Below the pieces are notes generated by a model. The model searched no databases. It worked only from the letters and a program-made list of their open reading frames with translations, and was not told where the DNA came from. This document shows positions 34,448-43,733 of a stretch of DNA of 64,000 bases, piece after piece. Source of the stretch: CBDCFV01 sp965261795. Lineage in GTDB: Bacteria; Chloroflexota; Dehalococcoidia; Lucifugimonadales; UBA3495. Every line of letters starts with the position of its first letter. The stretch's first letter is position 1. The stretch lies in assembly GCA_965261795.1 (NCBI GenBank), contig OZ253476.1, forward strand, positions 1,736,001-1,800,000, given 5' to 3'. Made by a program: the position numbers and the translations under genes.

Positions 34448-34906
34448 ATGGAGTTGCGGGAATTCTACGTCCTGATTGAAAGTGACGATGCTCTGGGCTT
34501 TGTCGGCAAGGCGCCCCAGCTGAGAAAGTGTCATAGCCATGGTAGGACGCTTGACGAGCTAATCATAAACATGCGCAAGGCTATTGACCACGCTCTGAAA
34601 GACGACGACTTGGATAACCACGCCGACTTCATTGGGGTGTACAAGTGCGGCCGTGTGGCAACGATGAAAAAGCACGAGTTCTACGTAGTGGTGGAAAAGG
34701 ACGAAGATGGTTATTTCGTCGGTGAAGCCCCGCAACTCCGTGCCTGCTTCAGCCAGGGGCTGACACTGGAAGAGCTTATGGAAAACATGGAAGAAGTTAT
34801 CGGACTGGTACTAGAATATGAGGAGAACAACGTCGGTGTCTCCGAGAGATTTGTCGGAGTCCAAAGGCTTACGGTAGAAGATCGTTGGGCCGAATTCCGA
34901 CCCTGA
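34448..34906 (+). CDS. Tandem HicB-domain antitoxin
   Basis: 152-aa protein made of two HicB/UPF0150-like repeats: residues 5-55 (YVLIESDDALGFVGKAPQLR, then THDELI-type helix) and 78-128 (YVVVEKDEDGYFVGEAPQLRA, then QGLTLEELMENMEEVI). Duplicated HicB domains in one chain are uncommon. The stop overlaps the start region of a hicA-like gene, so this is a HicBA locus, though the toxin frame is broken. It lies between argD and argG. Confidence 0.78.
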   Translation: MELREFYVLIESDDALGFVGKAPQLRKCHSHGRTLDELIINMRKAIDHALKDDDLDNHADFIGVYKCGRVATMKKHEFYVVVEKDEDGYFVGEAPQLRACFSQGLTLEELMENMEEVIGLVLEYEENNVGVSERFVGVQRLTVEDRWAEFRP

Positions 34907-35117
34907 CGGCTAGGGAAGTGCTTCAAGCCCTGCGCAACGTGGGATACGAGACCGTTGGGCAGAGGGGAAGCCACATTCATCTTCAGCACTGTGACGGACG
35001 CACAGTGTCAGTCCCTTTCCATGGCTCAAGAACTTGGGGCGTGGCTTGGTTCGGGATATCATCCGCGAGGCTGGACTCACGAGAGAACAATTTCTGGAAG
35101 CCCTAAACAACTCTTAA
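34885..35117 (+). pseudogene. Frameshifted hicA toxin gene
   Basis: From TTG 34885 the frame reads LTAREVLQALRNVGYETVGQ and RGSHIHLQHCDG, with the catalytic His in GSH, then TVSVPFHG. Near 35030-35037 the family's expected continuation LGRGLVRDIIREAGLTREQF lies in another frame and runs to TAA at 35117. A one-base change in AAGAACTTGGGGCG would restore it. The toxin is probably inactive, while its HicB partner is intact. argG begins 20 bp later. Confidence 0.72.
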
Positions 35118-35137
35118 TCGGAGTTTTTGAACATCAA

Positions 35138-36328
<1,191 letters not shown>

Positions 36329-36373
36329 GCGGAACGGGGAGACTTTGTAAAAGCAGCTAACAGGAAAGCCAAT

Positions 36374-36820
36374 ATGGTGCAGGAATATTTAATCGAAGGC
36401 GTCTCTGGAGAAATGGTCAGGGTATCGCGAGCAGAGTTTGCGCAAGCTCTGTTTGAGCGTGCGGAAAAATCTTTGTGCGCTACTCGCGCCCTCATCCTAG
36501 ACGGCCACTGGGCCGGAGCTTGTTTCGCAGGTTGTACCGCGGCGGGTCAAGCATTGGAGAGCTACTTAATATATGCGGGTTCTGGCCGAGGCGAGACGGA
36601 ATCCGTAGGCGCAATGGCGCAAATGTGCGCTGAATTCCAATCCGAATTCTCTCAAGTTATCAAAATAGGGAAGTACCTCGACCGCTATTACGCCATAACA
36701 AGGTACCCCGACGCCCTGCCGCGCGGAGCCGTCCCATATCTGTGGTTTGGCGAAGATGATGCGGAGCAGGCGATGCAATACGCGGCCGAAATCGTAGATT
36801 TCACTCGCAGCCGTTTCTAG
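36374..36820 (+). CDS. HEPN-domain protein, first of a pair
   Basis: 148-aa helical protein. The N-terminal RAEFAQALFERAEKSLCATRAL and the C-terminal LDRYYAITRYPDALPRGA (the common HEPN ending, R-Y-P-D) place it in the HEPN superfamily; GCTAAGQALESYLI is the middle helix. HEPN proteins are often RNases paired with nucleotidyltransferases (MNT). No MNT gene is here; the partner encoded next is another HEPN protein. No clear R-x4-H motif is visible. Confidence 0.65.
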   Translation: MVQEYLIEGVSGEMVRVSRAEFAQALFERAEKSLCATRALILDGHWAGACFAGCTAAGQALESYLIYAGSGRGETESVGAMAQMCAEFQSEFSQVIKIGKYLDRYYAITRYPDALPRGAVPYLWFGEDDAEQAMQYAAEIVDFTRSRF

Positions 36821-36843
36821 CCGGGCGTATACTCCAAGACTGA

Positions 36844-37260
36844 ATGACGCTGGCAGGAGAATGGCTACGACAGGCGTTGGATTCCCGTCGCGTGGCGCAA
36901 GCCGCCTTGGCTCTCGGCATTTGGGACTGGGCTTGCTTCCACTGCAATCAAGCTGTCGAGATTGCTTTAAAAGCGGTTTTAATATTGCACAGAGGAGGGA
37001 ACCCGCATACTCATTCTATCGAACATTTATTGGCCGAGTGCGCTAACTACGATACCGGGTTTGAGCGTTTTAACGACCGCGCCAGTTTTATCGGCCGGAT
37101 GTATCTTGCAACCAGATATTTTGATGGCCCGGCCGATGCGTCAAGCTCCGTGCAACGGTATTCAGAGGGGGACGCAAACGAAGCCTTAGCATATGCCGAT
37201 GGAGTTCTGATTTTGGCGCAAGAGCAATTCTCCGACAGGCCCCTGGATTCGGAAACTTAA
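36844..37260 (+). CDS. HEPN-domain protein, second of a pair
   Basis: 138-aa HEPN protein: AGEWLRQALDSRRVAQAALAL, WACFHCNQAVEIALKAVLIL (the core CNQA-E-ALKA helix) and the ending GRMYLATRYFDGPADA. It follows the first HEPN gene after 23 bp. Two HEPN genes in tandem without a recognisable antitoxin are unusual; they may form a heterodimer. No R-x4-H is seen. Confidence 0.72.
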   Translation: MTLAGEWLRQALDSRRVAQAALALGIWDWACFHCNQAVEIALKAVLILHRGGNPHTHSIEHLLAECANYDTGFERFNDRASFIGRMYLATRYFDGPADASSSVQRYSEGDANEALAYADGVLILAQEQFSDRPLDSET

Positions 37261-37291
37261 TAATCACGAGCACCCCTCGGTTGGAGGACAG

Positions 37292-38461
37292 ATGACCGTC
37301 GCCGCAAGAATGAATGACTTAGGCACCGAGACCGCCTTCGAAGTATTAGCCAAGGCGCGGGCCTTGGAGTCCCAGGGCAGGGACATCATCCACTTGGAGA
37401 TCGGCGAGCCGGATTTTGACACGCCCAAGCACATCGTGGAAGCCGGCGTTGAGGCGTTGCGCCAAGGGTACACTCACTACGGCCCCACGCCGGGCTTGCC
37501 CGAGTTGCGGGAAGCCATAGCGAGGAACAGTCGCGAGGTACGTGGTATCGACACCGACCCTGGGCAGGTGGTGGTGACCCCCGGGGCCAAGCCCATCATG
37601 TTCTACGTACTGCTGGCGTTGGCGGAGCCGGGCGTGGAAGTGATTTATCCCAACCCAGGATTCCCAATTTACGAGTCGATGATACGGTTCTGCGGCGCTA
37701 CGCCAGTCCCCATGCAGTTGCTTGAGGAGAGTGGCTTCCACCCCGACCTCAACGACTTGGCCGAGAAGATCACCGGCCGGACGCGGTTGATCATACTTAA
37801 TTCCCCTGAGAACCCCTGCGGCTCGGCGTTGACCAGCCAGGAATTGGAAACTATTGCCAACTTGGTGAAGGCCAGGGATGGCTTGTACGTGCTGGCCGAC
37901 GAAATTTACAAAGACATTTTGTATACCGGAGAGCATCACAGCATAGCCGCGTTCCCGGATATGTCCCAGCGCACCATCATTCTGGACGGCTTCTCCAAGA
38001 GCTACGCAATGACCGGGTGGAGACTGGGATACGGCATAATGCCCCACGATTTGGTCCCCCATGTGGTGAAACTGGCAGTCAACAGCGTTTCCTGCGCCGC
38101 CTCCTTCTCGCAACGGGCGGCGATCGCCGCCTTGGACGGTCCCCAGGACCCGGTGCAGGAAATGGTGGAAGAGTTTACCCGCCGGCGCACCTTGGTGACC
38201 GACGGCCTTCGCAGCATTCCGGGAATCAATTGCCCCGAGCCGGAGGGGGCTTTCTACGCCTTCCCCAGCATCAAGGGCACCGGCTTGACCAGCGAAGAGT
38301 TCGAAGACCGGGCGATGAACGAGGCCGGCGTCGCGCTGTTGTCCGGCTCGGCATTCGGGAAATTCGGGCAGGGTTACATCCGTCTCTCTTATGCCAACTC
38401 CCAGGAAAACCTGAAGAACGCACTGGACCGTTTGCATACGTTCGTCCGCACCCTTGGGTGA
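37292..38461 (+). CDS. Class I/II aminotransferase (aspartate aminotransferase type)
   Basis: 389-aa PLP enzyme. IHLEIGEPDFDTPKHIVEAG, GYTHYGPTPGLPELREAIA, LNSPENPCGSALT, YVLADEIYKDI and DGFSKSYAMTGWRLGYG with the PLP Lys after SFSKS-like SFSK are conserved; Arg in YIRLSYANSQENL binds the carboxylate. It most resembles bacterial aspartate/prephenate-type aminotransferases. ATG at 37292 follows GGAGGACAG. Confidence 0.9.
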   Translation: MTVAARMNDLGTETAFEVLAKARALESQGRDIIHLEIGEPDFDTPKHIVEAGVEALRQGYTHYGPTPGLPELREAIARNSREVRGIDTDPGQVVVTPGAKPIMFYVLLALAEPGVEVIYPNPGFPIYESMIRFCGATPVPMQLLEESGFHPDLNDLAEKITGRTRLIILNSPENPCGSALTSQELETIANLVKARDGLYVLADEIYKDILYTGEHHSIAAFPDMSQRTIILDGFSKSYAMTGWRLGYGIMPHDLVPHVVKLAVNSVSCAASFSQRAAIAALDGPQDPVQEMVEEFTRRRTLVTDGLRSIPGINCPEPEGAFYAFPSIKGTGLTSEEFEDRAMNEAGVALLSGSAFGKFGQGYIRLSYANSQENLKNALDRLHTFVRTLG

Positions 38462-38506
38462 TGGTTTTCAACTGACTACTAAACGACCGTTCCAGGAGGC
38501 CTGTAC

Positions 38507-39649
38507 ATGGATCTCGGGCTTAGTGAAGTCCAACAGATGCTTCGCACCAGTTCCCAGGGCTTTTTGTCTCAAGAATGCCCGCTGAGCTTGGTGCGGGCCA
38601 TGGAGGAAGACTCCCGCGGCTACACGGACGACCTGTGGAGGCAGGTCGCCGGACTGGGCTGGACCGGGTTGGTATTCCCGGAGACCTACGGCGGCACCGG
38701 CGGCGACTTCCTTGACTTGGCCGTATTGCTGGAGGAAATGGGGCGTTCTCTGTGCCCCGGCCCCTTCTTTTCCACCGTGGTGCTGGGAGGCCTGACCGTT
38801 CTGGACGCCGGAAGCGACGAGCAGAAACGCGACCTGCTGACACGGATTTGCGACGGCCAACTATTGACGACTCTGGCTTTGACCGAAGCATCGGCCACCT
38901 ACGAGCCGTGGGGCATTGAGACAACCGCCACGCGGCAGGGGGATAACTACGTCCTGAACGGCTCCAAGCTGTTCGTGCCCGACGCCCACGTTGCCGATGT
39001 GCTGTTGGTAGTTGCACGCACGTCCAGCGACGGCGACTCTGCCAGCGGCCTGACTATTTTCCTGGTCCCGTCAGGGGCCAACGGGCTGAACGTTACCCAG
39101 ATGAACACCATCGCTCAGGACCGGCAGTGTGAAGTGGTCTTGGGCCAAGTGAGCGTCCCCGCAACTTCGGCCTTGGGCGAAGTGGACCAAGCTTGGCCGG
39201 TTTTGCAGCGGGCCATTGAAAGGGCTACCGCCGGCAAGTGCTTGGAGATGCTGGGCGGGGCTGAAGCCGTGCTGGACATGACCGTCGAGTACGTAAAGGG
39301 TCGCACCCAATTCGGACGCCCGGTGGGCAGTTTTCAAGCGGTGCAACACCATTGCGCCCAGATGGCCACCGACGTTGAAGGAAGCCGGAACGTCGTCTAC
39401 CAAGCGGCGTGGCGGGTTGCCGAAGGTATGCCTGCGGAACGCGAAATCTCGGTGGCGAAGGCGTGGGTCAGCGGGGCTTACCAAAGGGTATGCGCAACAG
39501 CCCACCAGTGCCACGGCGCAATGGGGTTCACCAAGGACTACGACCTGCAACTCTACACCAGGCGGGCAAAGGTCCTGGAACTCAACTACGGTGATGCCAA
39601 CTTCCACAAGGACTTGGCCCTCCAACACCAGGAGCGGGGCTTGGCCTGA
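38507..39649 (+). CDS. Acyl-CoA dehydrogenase family protein
   Basis: 380-aa flavoprotein. ACAD blocks: LGWTGLVFPETYGGTGGDFLDLAVLLEEMG, LALTEASATYEPWG, GSKLFVPDAHVADVLLVVAR, GRTQFGRPVGSFQAVQHHCA and HQCHGAMGFTKDYDLQLYTRRAK. The position that is Glu in many dehydrogenases is not obvious near the end, so it may be a side-chain (steroid or long-chain) subfamily member. ATG at 38507 follows CAGGAGGCC. Confidence 0.88.
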   Translation: MDLGLSEVQQMLRTSSQGFLSQECPLSLVRAMEEDSRGYTDDLWRQVAGLGWTGLVFPETYGGTGGDFLDLAVLLEEMGRSLCPGPFFSTVVLGGLTVLDAGSDEQKRDLLTRICDGQLLTTLALTEASATYEPWGIETTATRQGDNYVLNGSKLFVPDAHVADVLLVVARTSSDGDSASGLTIFLVPSGANGLNVTQMNTIAQDRQCEVVLGQVSVPATSALGEVDQAWPVLQRAIERATAGKCLEMLGGAEAVLDMTVEYVKGRTQFGRPVGSFQAVQHHCAQMATDVEGSRNVVYQAAWRVAEGMPAEREISVAKAWVSGAYQRVCATAHQCHGAMGFTKDYDLQLYTRRAKVLELNYGDANFHKDLALQHQERGLA

Positions 39650-39688
39650 CCCAAGACCGGACTACCAGGCAGGAGCCAGCAGCGCAGA

Positions 39689-40036
39689 ATGAACGCCAGC
39701 GATTGCATCTTTTGCACCATGGCCCAGGACCTTGGCCACCCGGCCCCGATACACCGGGATGACTTGGTGTTCGTCTTGCGTGACATCAATCCCAAAGCCG
39801 CGGTGCATCTTCTCATAATTCCCAACAACCACCTTGCGGCTCTGGGTTCCGTTGCCGCAGACCAGTCCGCCACATTGGGGCACATGCTGACGGTGGCAGC
39901 GGAGATGGCCCGACGGGAGGATGTGGTGTACGGTGGGTACCGGCTGGTGGTGAACCAAGGCCGGGACTCGGGCCAGGAAATTGAGCACCTTCATCTTCAC
40001 CTGTTGGCGGGGCAGCCCTTGGGAGCCATGGGTTGA
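39689..40036 (+). CDS. HIT family nucleotide hydrolase
   Basis: 115-aa histidine-triad protein. CIFCTMAQDLGHPAPIHRDDLVFVLRDINP at the N-terminus and the HLHLHLLAG triad at the C-terminus (with Ser/Gly-rich GRDSGQEIEHLH before it) match the HINT branch, which hydrolyses AMP-lysine-type phosphoramidates. ATG at 39689. The next gene is an HD hydrolase of the YqeK type; both concern nucleotide turnover. Confidence 0.9.
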   Translation: MNASDCIFCTMAQDLGHPAPIHRDDLVFVLRDINPKAAVHLLIIPNNHLAALGSVAADQSATLGHMLTVAAEMARREDVVYGGYRLVVNQGRDSGQEIEHLHLHLLAGQPLGAMG

Positions 40037-40070
40037 TGCCCAAGCCTCATCAACAACCGGCAGTTGCAGA

Positions 40071-40727
40071 TTGAATAACCCCGTCATCGGAAAGTTGACA
40101 CCGCTGCTATACCACCGCGTAGACAGCCTTCCGCGCAGCCTGCGGGCCCACGTATTTTGCGTGGTTGAGATTGCCCGCTCGCTGGCCCGTCGGCATTGCT
40201 TGGACGAGGACCGGGCTGCCCTTGGAGCTTTGGCTCACGACGTGGCCCGCGCAATGCCGGGTAAGGAATTGTTGCGGCAGGCGGCCCGGTTGGGGCTGCC
40301 TGTCGGTGCGGTCGACCAACAAGTCCCGGTTTTGTTGCATGGCCCCGTGGGAGCGGAGTTGCTGTGGCGGGAGGACGGCTTGGACGATTGCTCCATCTAT
40401 AACGCTGTTCGCTGGCATACCACGGCCCATCCTTTGATGGATAACTTGGGGAAAGTGGTCTTTCTGGCCGACAAGCTGGACCCTCAAAAGATAGCGTCCT
40501 ATCCTTACTTGGACGTCATACGATTGCTCGCTTTCGAGGCCCCCGTGTCGGGGCGCGAGGCAGGCTTGGACCGGGCGGTTCTGGAGTTTTTGACCCGTGA
40601 GACCGTCGCCCGGATGAGCCGGGGCGAGTTGGTGCATCCGTTGACGATCGAGGCCCGCAACCATTTGATAATGTCCAGTGACCAGTCGCCAGTGACCAAT
40701 GGTCAGCCATTGACGACTGATAACTGA
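40071..40727 (+). CDS. HD-domain phosphohydrolase (YqeK-like)
   Basis: About 218-aa HD-superfamily protein. SLRAHVFCVVEIARSLARRH, LGALAHDVARAMPG (HD pair), HGPVGAELL and VRWHTTAHPLMDNLGKVVFLADKLDPQK are the metal-binding blocks of the YqeK diadenosine tetraphosphatase group. Start uncertain: TTG at 40071 gives LNNPVIGKL; no ATG is suitably placed. The last about 16 residues come from a repeat-like sequence at 40676-40731, so the original stop may have been replaced. Confidence 0.78.
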   Translation: MNNPVIGKLTPLLYHRVDSLPRSLRAHVFCVVEIARSLARRHCLDEDRAALGALAHDVARAMPGKELLRQAARLGLPVGAVDQQVPVLLHGPVGAELLWREDGLDDCSIYNAVRWHTTAHPLMDNLGKVVFLADKLDPQKIASYPYLDVIRLLAFEAPVSGREAGLDRAVLEFLTRETVARMSRGELVHPLTIEARNHLIMSSDQSPVTNGQPLTTDN

Positions 40728-40731
40728 CCAC
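40676..40731. repeat. Short imperfect repeat at the 3' end of the HD gene
   Basis: The sequence contains successive variants of CCAGTGACCAGTCGCCAGTG, then CCAATGGTCAGCC and CTGATAACTGACC, with inverted TGGTCA/TGACCA pieces. It resembles the intergenic CAGTGACCAGT repeats of many bacteria and codes the odd hydrophilic C-terminus of the HD protein. Confidence 0.6.
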
Positions 40732-40748
40732 GTAGAGGAGGTGGACCG

Positions 40749-41075
40749 ATGAATATAATAGTAGACGACAGCGCGGTGTCGCACATCCAACGCAAAGGGG
40801 GCCGGGCTGCCATTGACCTTGTGTCCTGTTCATCTTGATCCGGCCCCATTTTGGAGGTGTCGGTCGACACTCACATCGGGAGACGGGACGTGTCCATCTA
40901 CCAGAGCGTTCAACTGGACGGAGTGGAGCTGCTGGTATCACCTGACTTAGCTGATAACGCCTCCAGTATTGCAGTGCAATTGAAAAAGTTCATGTTCTTC
41001 AAACACCTGAAGGGCGCGGTAAGGTTTTCCAACGGATCGGTGGTGGGCGCCCGTGGTGTCCTGGACGCCAGTTGA
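40749..41075 (+). CDS. Candidate selenoprotein, HesB-like family (in-frame TGA)
   Basis: One frame from ATG 40749 (after GAGGAGGTGGACCG) to TGA 41075 is crossed by a single TGA at 40836-40838 (codon 30). Before it: MNIIVDDSAVSHIQRKGGRA and AIDLVSCSS; after it: SGPILEVSVDTHIGRRDVSI, VQLDGVELLVSPDL and VQLKKFMFFKHLKGAV. This is the layout of HesB-like proteins, where a Cys or selenocysteine follows IDLV-C-x-x. A stem GTGTC/GACAC with loop GGTC begins 19 nt after the TGA, within the bacterial SECIS window. Alternatively, a Cys codon mutated to a stop. 108 aa if read through. Confidence 0.68.
40857..40870 (+). promoter_or_regulatory. Possible bacterial SECIS hairpin
   Basis: GTGTC (40857-40861) pairs with GACAC (40866-40870), enclosing the loop GGTC; a G-U pair extends the stem. 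The loop begins 24 nt after the TGA at 40836-40838 and starts with G, as bacterial SelB-binding hairpins require. Confidence 0.45.
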
Positions 41076-41118
41076 CCCGCGCTTGGTCCCAATTACGGCG
41101 AAGCCAAGGAGTGACGCA

Positions 41119-42105
41119 ATGCGCTTCGGCATAAATTTTGGCGGCGGGGACTTGCCGGGCGAGCCGCGGCAAAAAGCGTTGGACGGGAGGCTGGCCAAGG
41201 CCCGTTTGGTCCATCAGTTGGGATACCACTCGCTATGGACCGGCGCGGGTTACCTGAACAACGACTTCCACGGCATGATGCTGCTGGCCAGGGCCGCGGC
41301 TGAGGCCCCCGGCGTGGAGTTGGGCATGGTGGCGCTGCTGCCGCTGTACCACCCGGTAGAGGCGGCGGAGCAGATTTCGACCCTCAACGTGATTTGCGGC
41401 GGCAACTTTGTGCTTGCGCCGGCCCTCGGGTGGCGGGATTTCCAGTTCAACGCTTTTGGCGTGCCCAAGAATGAACGTTTGTCCCGCTTCCGCGAGGTGA
41501 TGGCGGTGATGAACAAGCTGTGGACTGAGGAGCGGGTAACCCACCATGGACGATACTTTGATATGGACGATGTGCCCGGAGCCGGGGCCCTGGCGCCGGG
41601 GCAGCGCCCCAAGGTATACATAGCCGCCAACTTGGACCAAGGGATTTTGCGGGCTGCGCGGGAATCCGACGGATGGCTGGTCAGTTCCCGCGCCACCCTG
41701 CCCACCATCGAGCGGCAGGTAGGCCTCTACCGCCAAGCCGCTGAAAAGAACGGCAAACGGGGCTTCATTTCAGCTTGGCGGGAGATGTTCGTAGCGGAAA
41801 CCCGGGAGGAAGCCGTGGCCATTGCTCGCCCCCACGTGGAATGGCTGTACCGCGACCGGGCCGCGCTGGGGCATAGTCAGGAACTTCCCCAGGCCGACCG
41901 CATCGACGTGGCCTTCGACCAGGTCCTGGAGGGCCGGTTCATCATCGGCAGCCCGGCGGAGTGCATCGAGGAAATCAAGAAGTACCAAGCGCTGGGCGTG
42001 GACGAACTCGTCCTCCGCTGCCAATGGCCCGGTATGCCTAACGAAGACTCCCTGAGAGCAGTCGAGCTGTTCGGGAAAGAGGTCCTGCCGGCGTTTAGGT
42101 GTTAG
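41119..42105 (+). CDS. LLM-class flavin-dependent oxidoreductase
   Basis: 328-aa luciferase-like TIM-barrel enzyme using FMN or F420. MRFGINFGGG at the N-terminus, ALLPLYHPVEAAEQISTLNVICGGNFVLAPALGWRDFQF, then FREVMAVMNKLWTEERVTHHGRYFD, and SDGWLVSSRATLPTIERQVG are typical. ATG at 41119; the in-frame extension to 41053 overlaps the previous gene and is unlikely. Substrate unknown; this family is expanded in SAR202-type Chloroflexota. Confidence 0.88.
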   Translation: MRFGINFGGGDLPGEPRQKALDGRLAKARLVHQLGYHSLWTGAGYLNNDFHGMMLLARAAAEAPGVELGMVALLPLYHPVEAAEQISTLNVICGGNFVLAPALGWRDFQFNAFGVPKNERLSRFREVMAVMNKLWTEERVTHHGRYFDMDDVPGAGALAPGQRPKVYIAANLDQGILRAARESDGWLVSSRATLPTIERQVGLYRQAAEKNGKRGFISAWREMFVAETREEAVAIARPHVEWLYRDRAALGHSQELPQADRIDVAFDQVLEGRFIIGSPAECIEEIKKYQALGVDELVLRCQWPGMPNEDSLRAVELFGKEVLPAFRC

Positions 42106-42303
42106 CAAGACCCGTACTCCTTTTCACCTCTCAAACGAAAGCTTTGGTTTTCTATACAAACTGCCGACGGCTAGCCTTGAGCGCCCGCACCAACTCGGAA
42201 GGTCATTGGACAAAGGAAACCAAAGACTACGGAGTAATCCGAGAGTAACACGGTGTGGGTCGGCCTAAATTTTGGCGACGTATATCTTTTGGGCCTGCCA
42301 CGA

Positions 42304-43269
42304 TTATTTTGCATCGAAACGTACTTCTACGGCGGCCACATCCACTGCCAGTTTGTTCAGAAGCAATACAGTATGTGCAATGCAATCCTTTGAAGAGTGC
42401 TTGGTTTCGATGAATATGCCATTTGAAGTCTTGTAAATGTTCTTGAAGCTTGTTCCGTTCCGATGTGTTGGCGAAGCAGCTGCCAAGTTTCGAATTTTCC
42501 CCGTTGCTATGGGTATATTCTGGGAAGTCAGTTTTCCTTCGCGGCAAAGCCATTCGATGGTATGCGTCAATACATGATTCCACTGGTGGATTTCGATATC
42601 GGAGCCTTGATTGAATCTAATGGCTTTTGGCGGGCTGTCTCCTGGGCTCGGAGTGACTTGAGAGATAGGTGTCCATCCTGTTCCATGAATGACAATATGT
42701 GCTGGTGTCTCTCGATGCTCGGTTGGTGGATTAACTACCGCTTCCTCGGACGGAGGGTCGACCAGTGCTGGCCCATTTGCCAATGACGGGCGATTACTGC
42801 CAAGGTTGTGCCGCCAAAGCAATAACAACCTTAGCGCACATTCGTAGGCTGGCAACTCAGAGATGCTAAGTTGTAGAATGCGCCGTTCCTCCAGAGGCCT
42901 AGGTTTGAACACCTCGTAGAATTCCCATTGGTTGCCTTCAGTCAATCCGACATAGGGTACACCTTCGGTATTGGAGTAAGTTAGCATTTGGTCTCTGTGC
43001 TGACTTAACACCTCACCCAACTTCTTAGTTTCGACCAATGCTGCAGGTTTGCCGTTTGGTCGCAAAAGGGCATAGTCGGCTCGACCGTTACCAGCAGTGT
43101 ATTCCGGTAGCACTAGGCTAGGATCTGAAGTATCCCACCCTAGTGTAGTTAGTAATGGGTCGATAAGGGCCATGCGAGTGCGTGTTTCGTTTCCTCGCAA
43201 AGTGTCGCCGTGAACTCGAATGCGCTCCTTGAGTGTCTCGATGGCATTTATCAGTGGTTCCAACAGCAT
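42304..43269 (-). CDS. PD-(D/E)XK nuclease-like protein with shared C-terminal domain
   Basis: 321-aa protein from the ATG at 43269 (a longer frame starts at 43338). Residues about 5-120 form a type I restriction HsdR_N-like domain: RTRMALIDPLLTTLGWD, then YTAGNGRADYALLRPNGKPA and LVETKK, i.e. the D...ExK nuclease signature, and QMLTYSNTEGVPYVGLTEGNQW. After a Pro-rich linker, residues about 225-321 (WNHVLTHTIEWLCREGKLTS and so on) match the C-terminal domain of the helicase at 56586-58940. AT-richer than neighbours. No methylase or helicase gene adjoins it. Probable defence-related protein. Confidence 0.7.
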   Translation of the reverse strand: MLLEPLINAIETLKERIRVHGDTLRGNETRTRMALIDPLLTTLGWDTSDPSLVLPEYTAGNGRADYALLRPNGKPAALVETKKLGEVLSQHRDQMLTYSNTEGVPYVGLTEGNQWEFYEVFKPRPLEERRILQLSISELPAYECALRLLLLWRHNLGSNRPSLANGPALVDPPSEEAVVNPPTEHRETPAHIVIHGTGWTPISQVTPSPGDSPPKAIRFNQGSDIEIHQWNHVLTHTIEWLCREGKLTSQNIPIATGKIRNLAAASPTHRNGTSFKNIYKTSNGIFIETKHSSKDCIAHTVLLLNKLAVDVAAVEVRFDAK

Positions 43270-43664
43270 GATCTTACTCGATTCGGTATTTTTTGGGCAG
43301 TTTGACTCCCTAGATTCCCCTGCCTCTTGCGAATGCACTTGGGGCTACTCATTGCACTTGGTCATGGGCGTGTTCAAATCTTTGAAATAATTGGTGACGC
43401 CGCATTCTACGGCTTCCTCGGCGACCACCTTGACTCATTATCACATTATGTTCCCATAGCCGCAATTTTCCACGTTTCACTAAGCCTACCATTAATGCTC
43501 AATTTCCTTTTTGACTTCAACCGTGTTGTACAGAACCTGAGCCAATAACAGTACGCTGTTGTTGGCTGTGTGTCATCCCAAGTCATTAGGTCAGGCTGGG
43601 CAATGTTACTGACCTGCAATAGAAACACCTGTTCTGAATTCCCTTGAAATCGTCCTCAAAACTA
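43270..43664. other. AT-rich gap upstream of the nuclease-like gene
   Basis: About 395 bp with lower GC than average. Short frames on both strands show no family pattern. It must hold the promoter of the nuclease-like gene; none was identified with confidence. Confidence 0.5.
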
Positions 43665-43694
43665 TTGACTGCCTGAGAACGTGCGTTCTATAAT
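43665..43694 (+). promoter_or_regulatory. Promoter of the small HTH gene
   Basis: TTGACT (43665-43670), an 18-bp spacer and a perfect TATAAT (43689-43694). The spacer is occupied by a LexA-type box, so repressor binding would block the polymerase. Confidence 0.75.
43677..43688 (+). promoter_or_regulatory. LexA/DinR-type SOS box 1
   Basis: GAACGTGCGTTC is a full match to the Gram-positive-type consensus GAACRNRYGTTC and lies between -35 and -10. Confidence 0.7.
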
Positions 43695-43709
43695 TTGCCG
43701 CATAGATTA

Positions 43710-43722
43710 GAACGCATGTTTC
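43710..43722 (+). promoter_or_regulatory. LexA/DinR-type SOS box 2
   Basis: GAACGCATGTTTC fits GAACRNRYGTTYC. It lies 21 bp after box 1, just downstream of the -10, and 12 bp before the start codon. Confidence 0.6.
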
Positions 43723-43733
43723 GGAGGACGGTT

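Noticed and set aside
43327..43548. 73-aa ORF in the AT-rich gap
   Set aside because: No start context or family pattern; base composition alone keeps the frame open.
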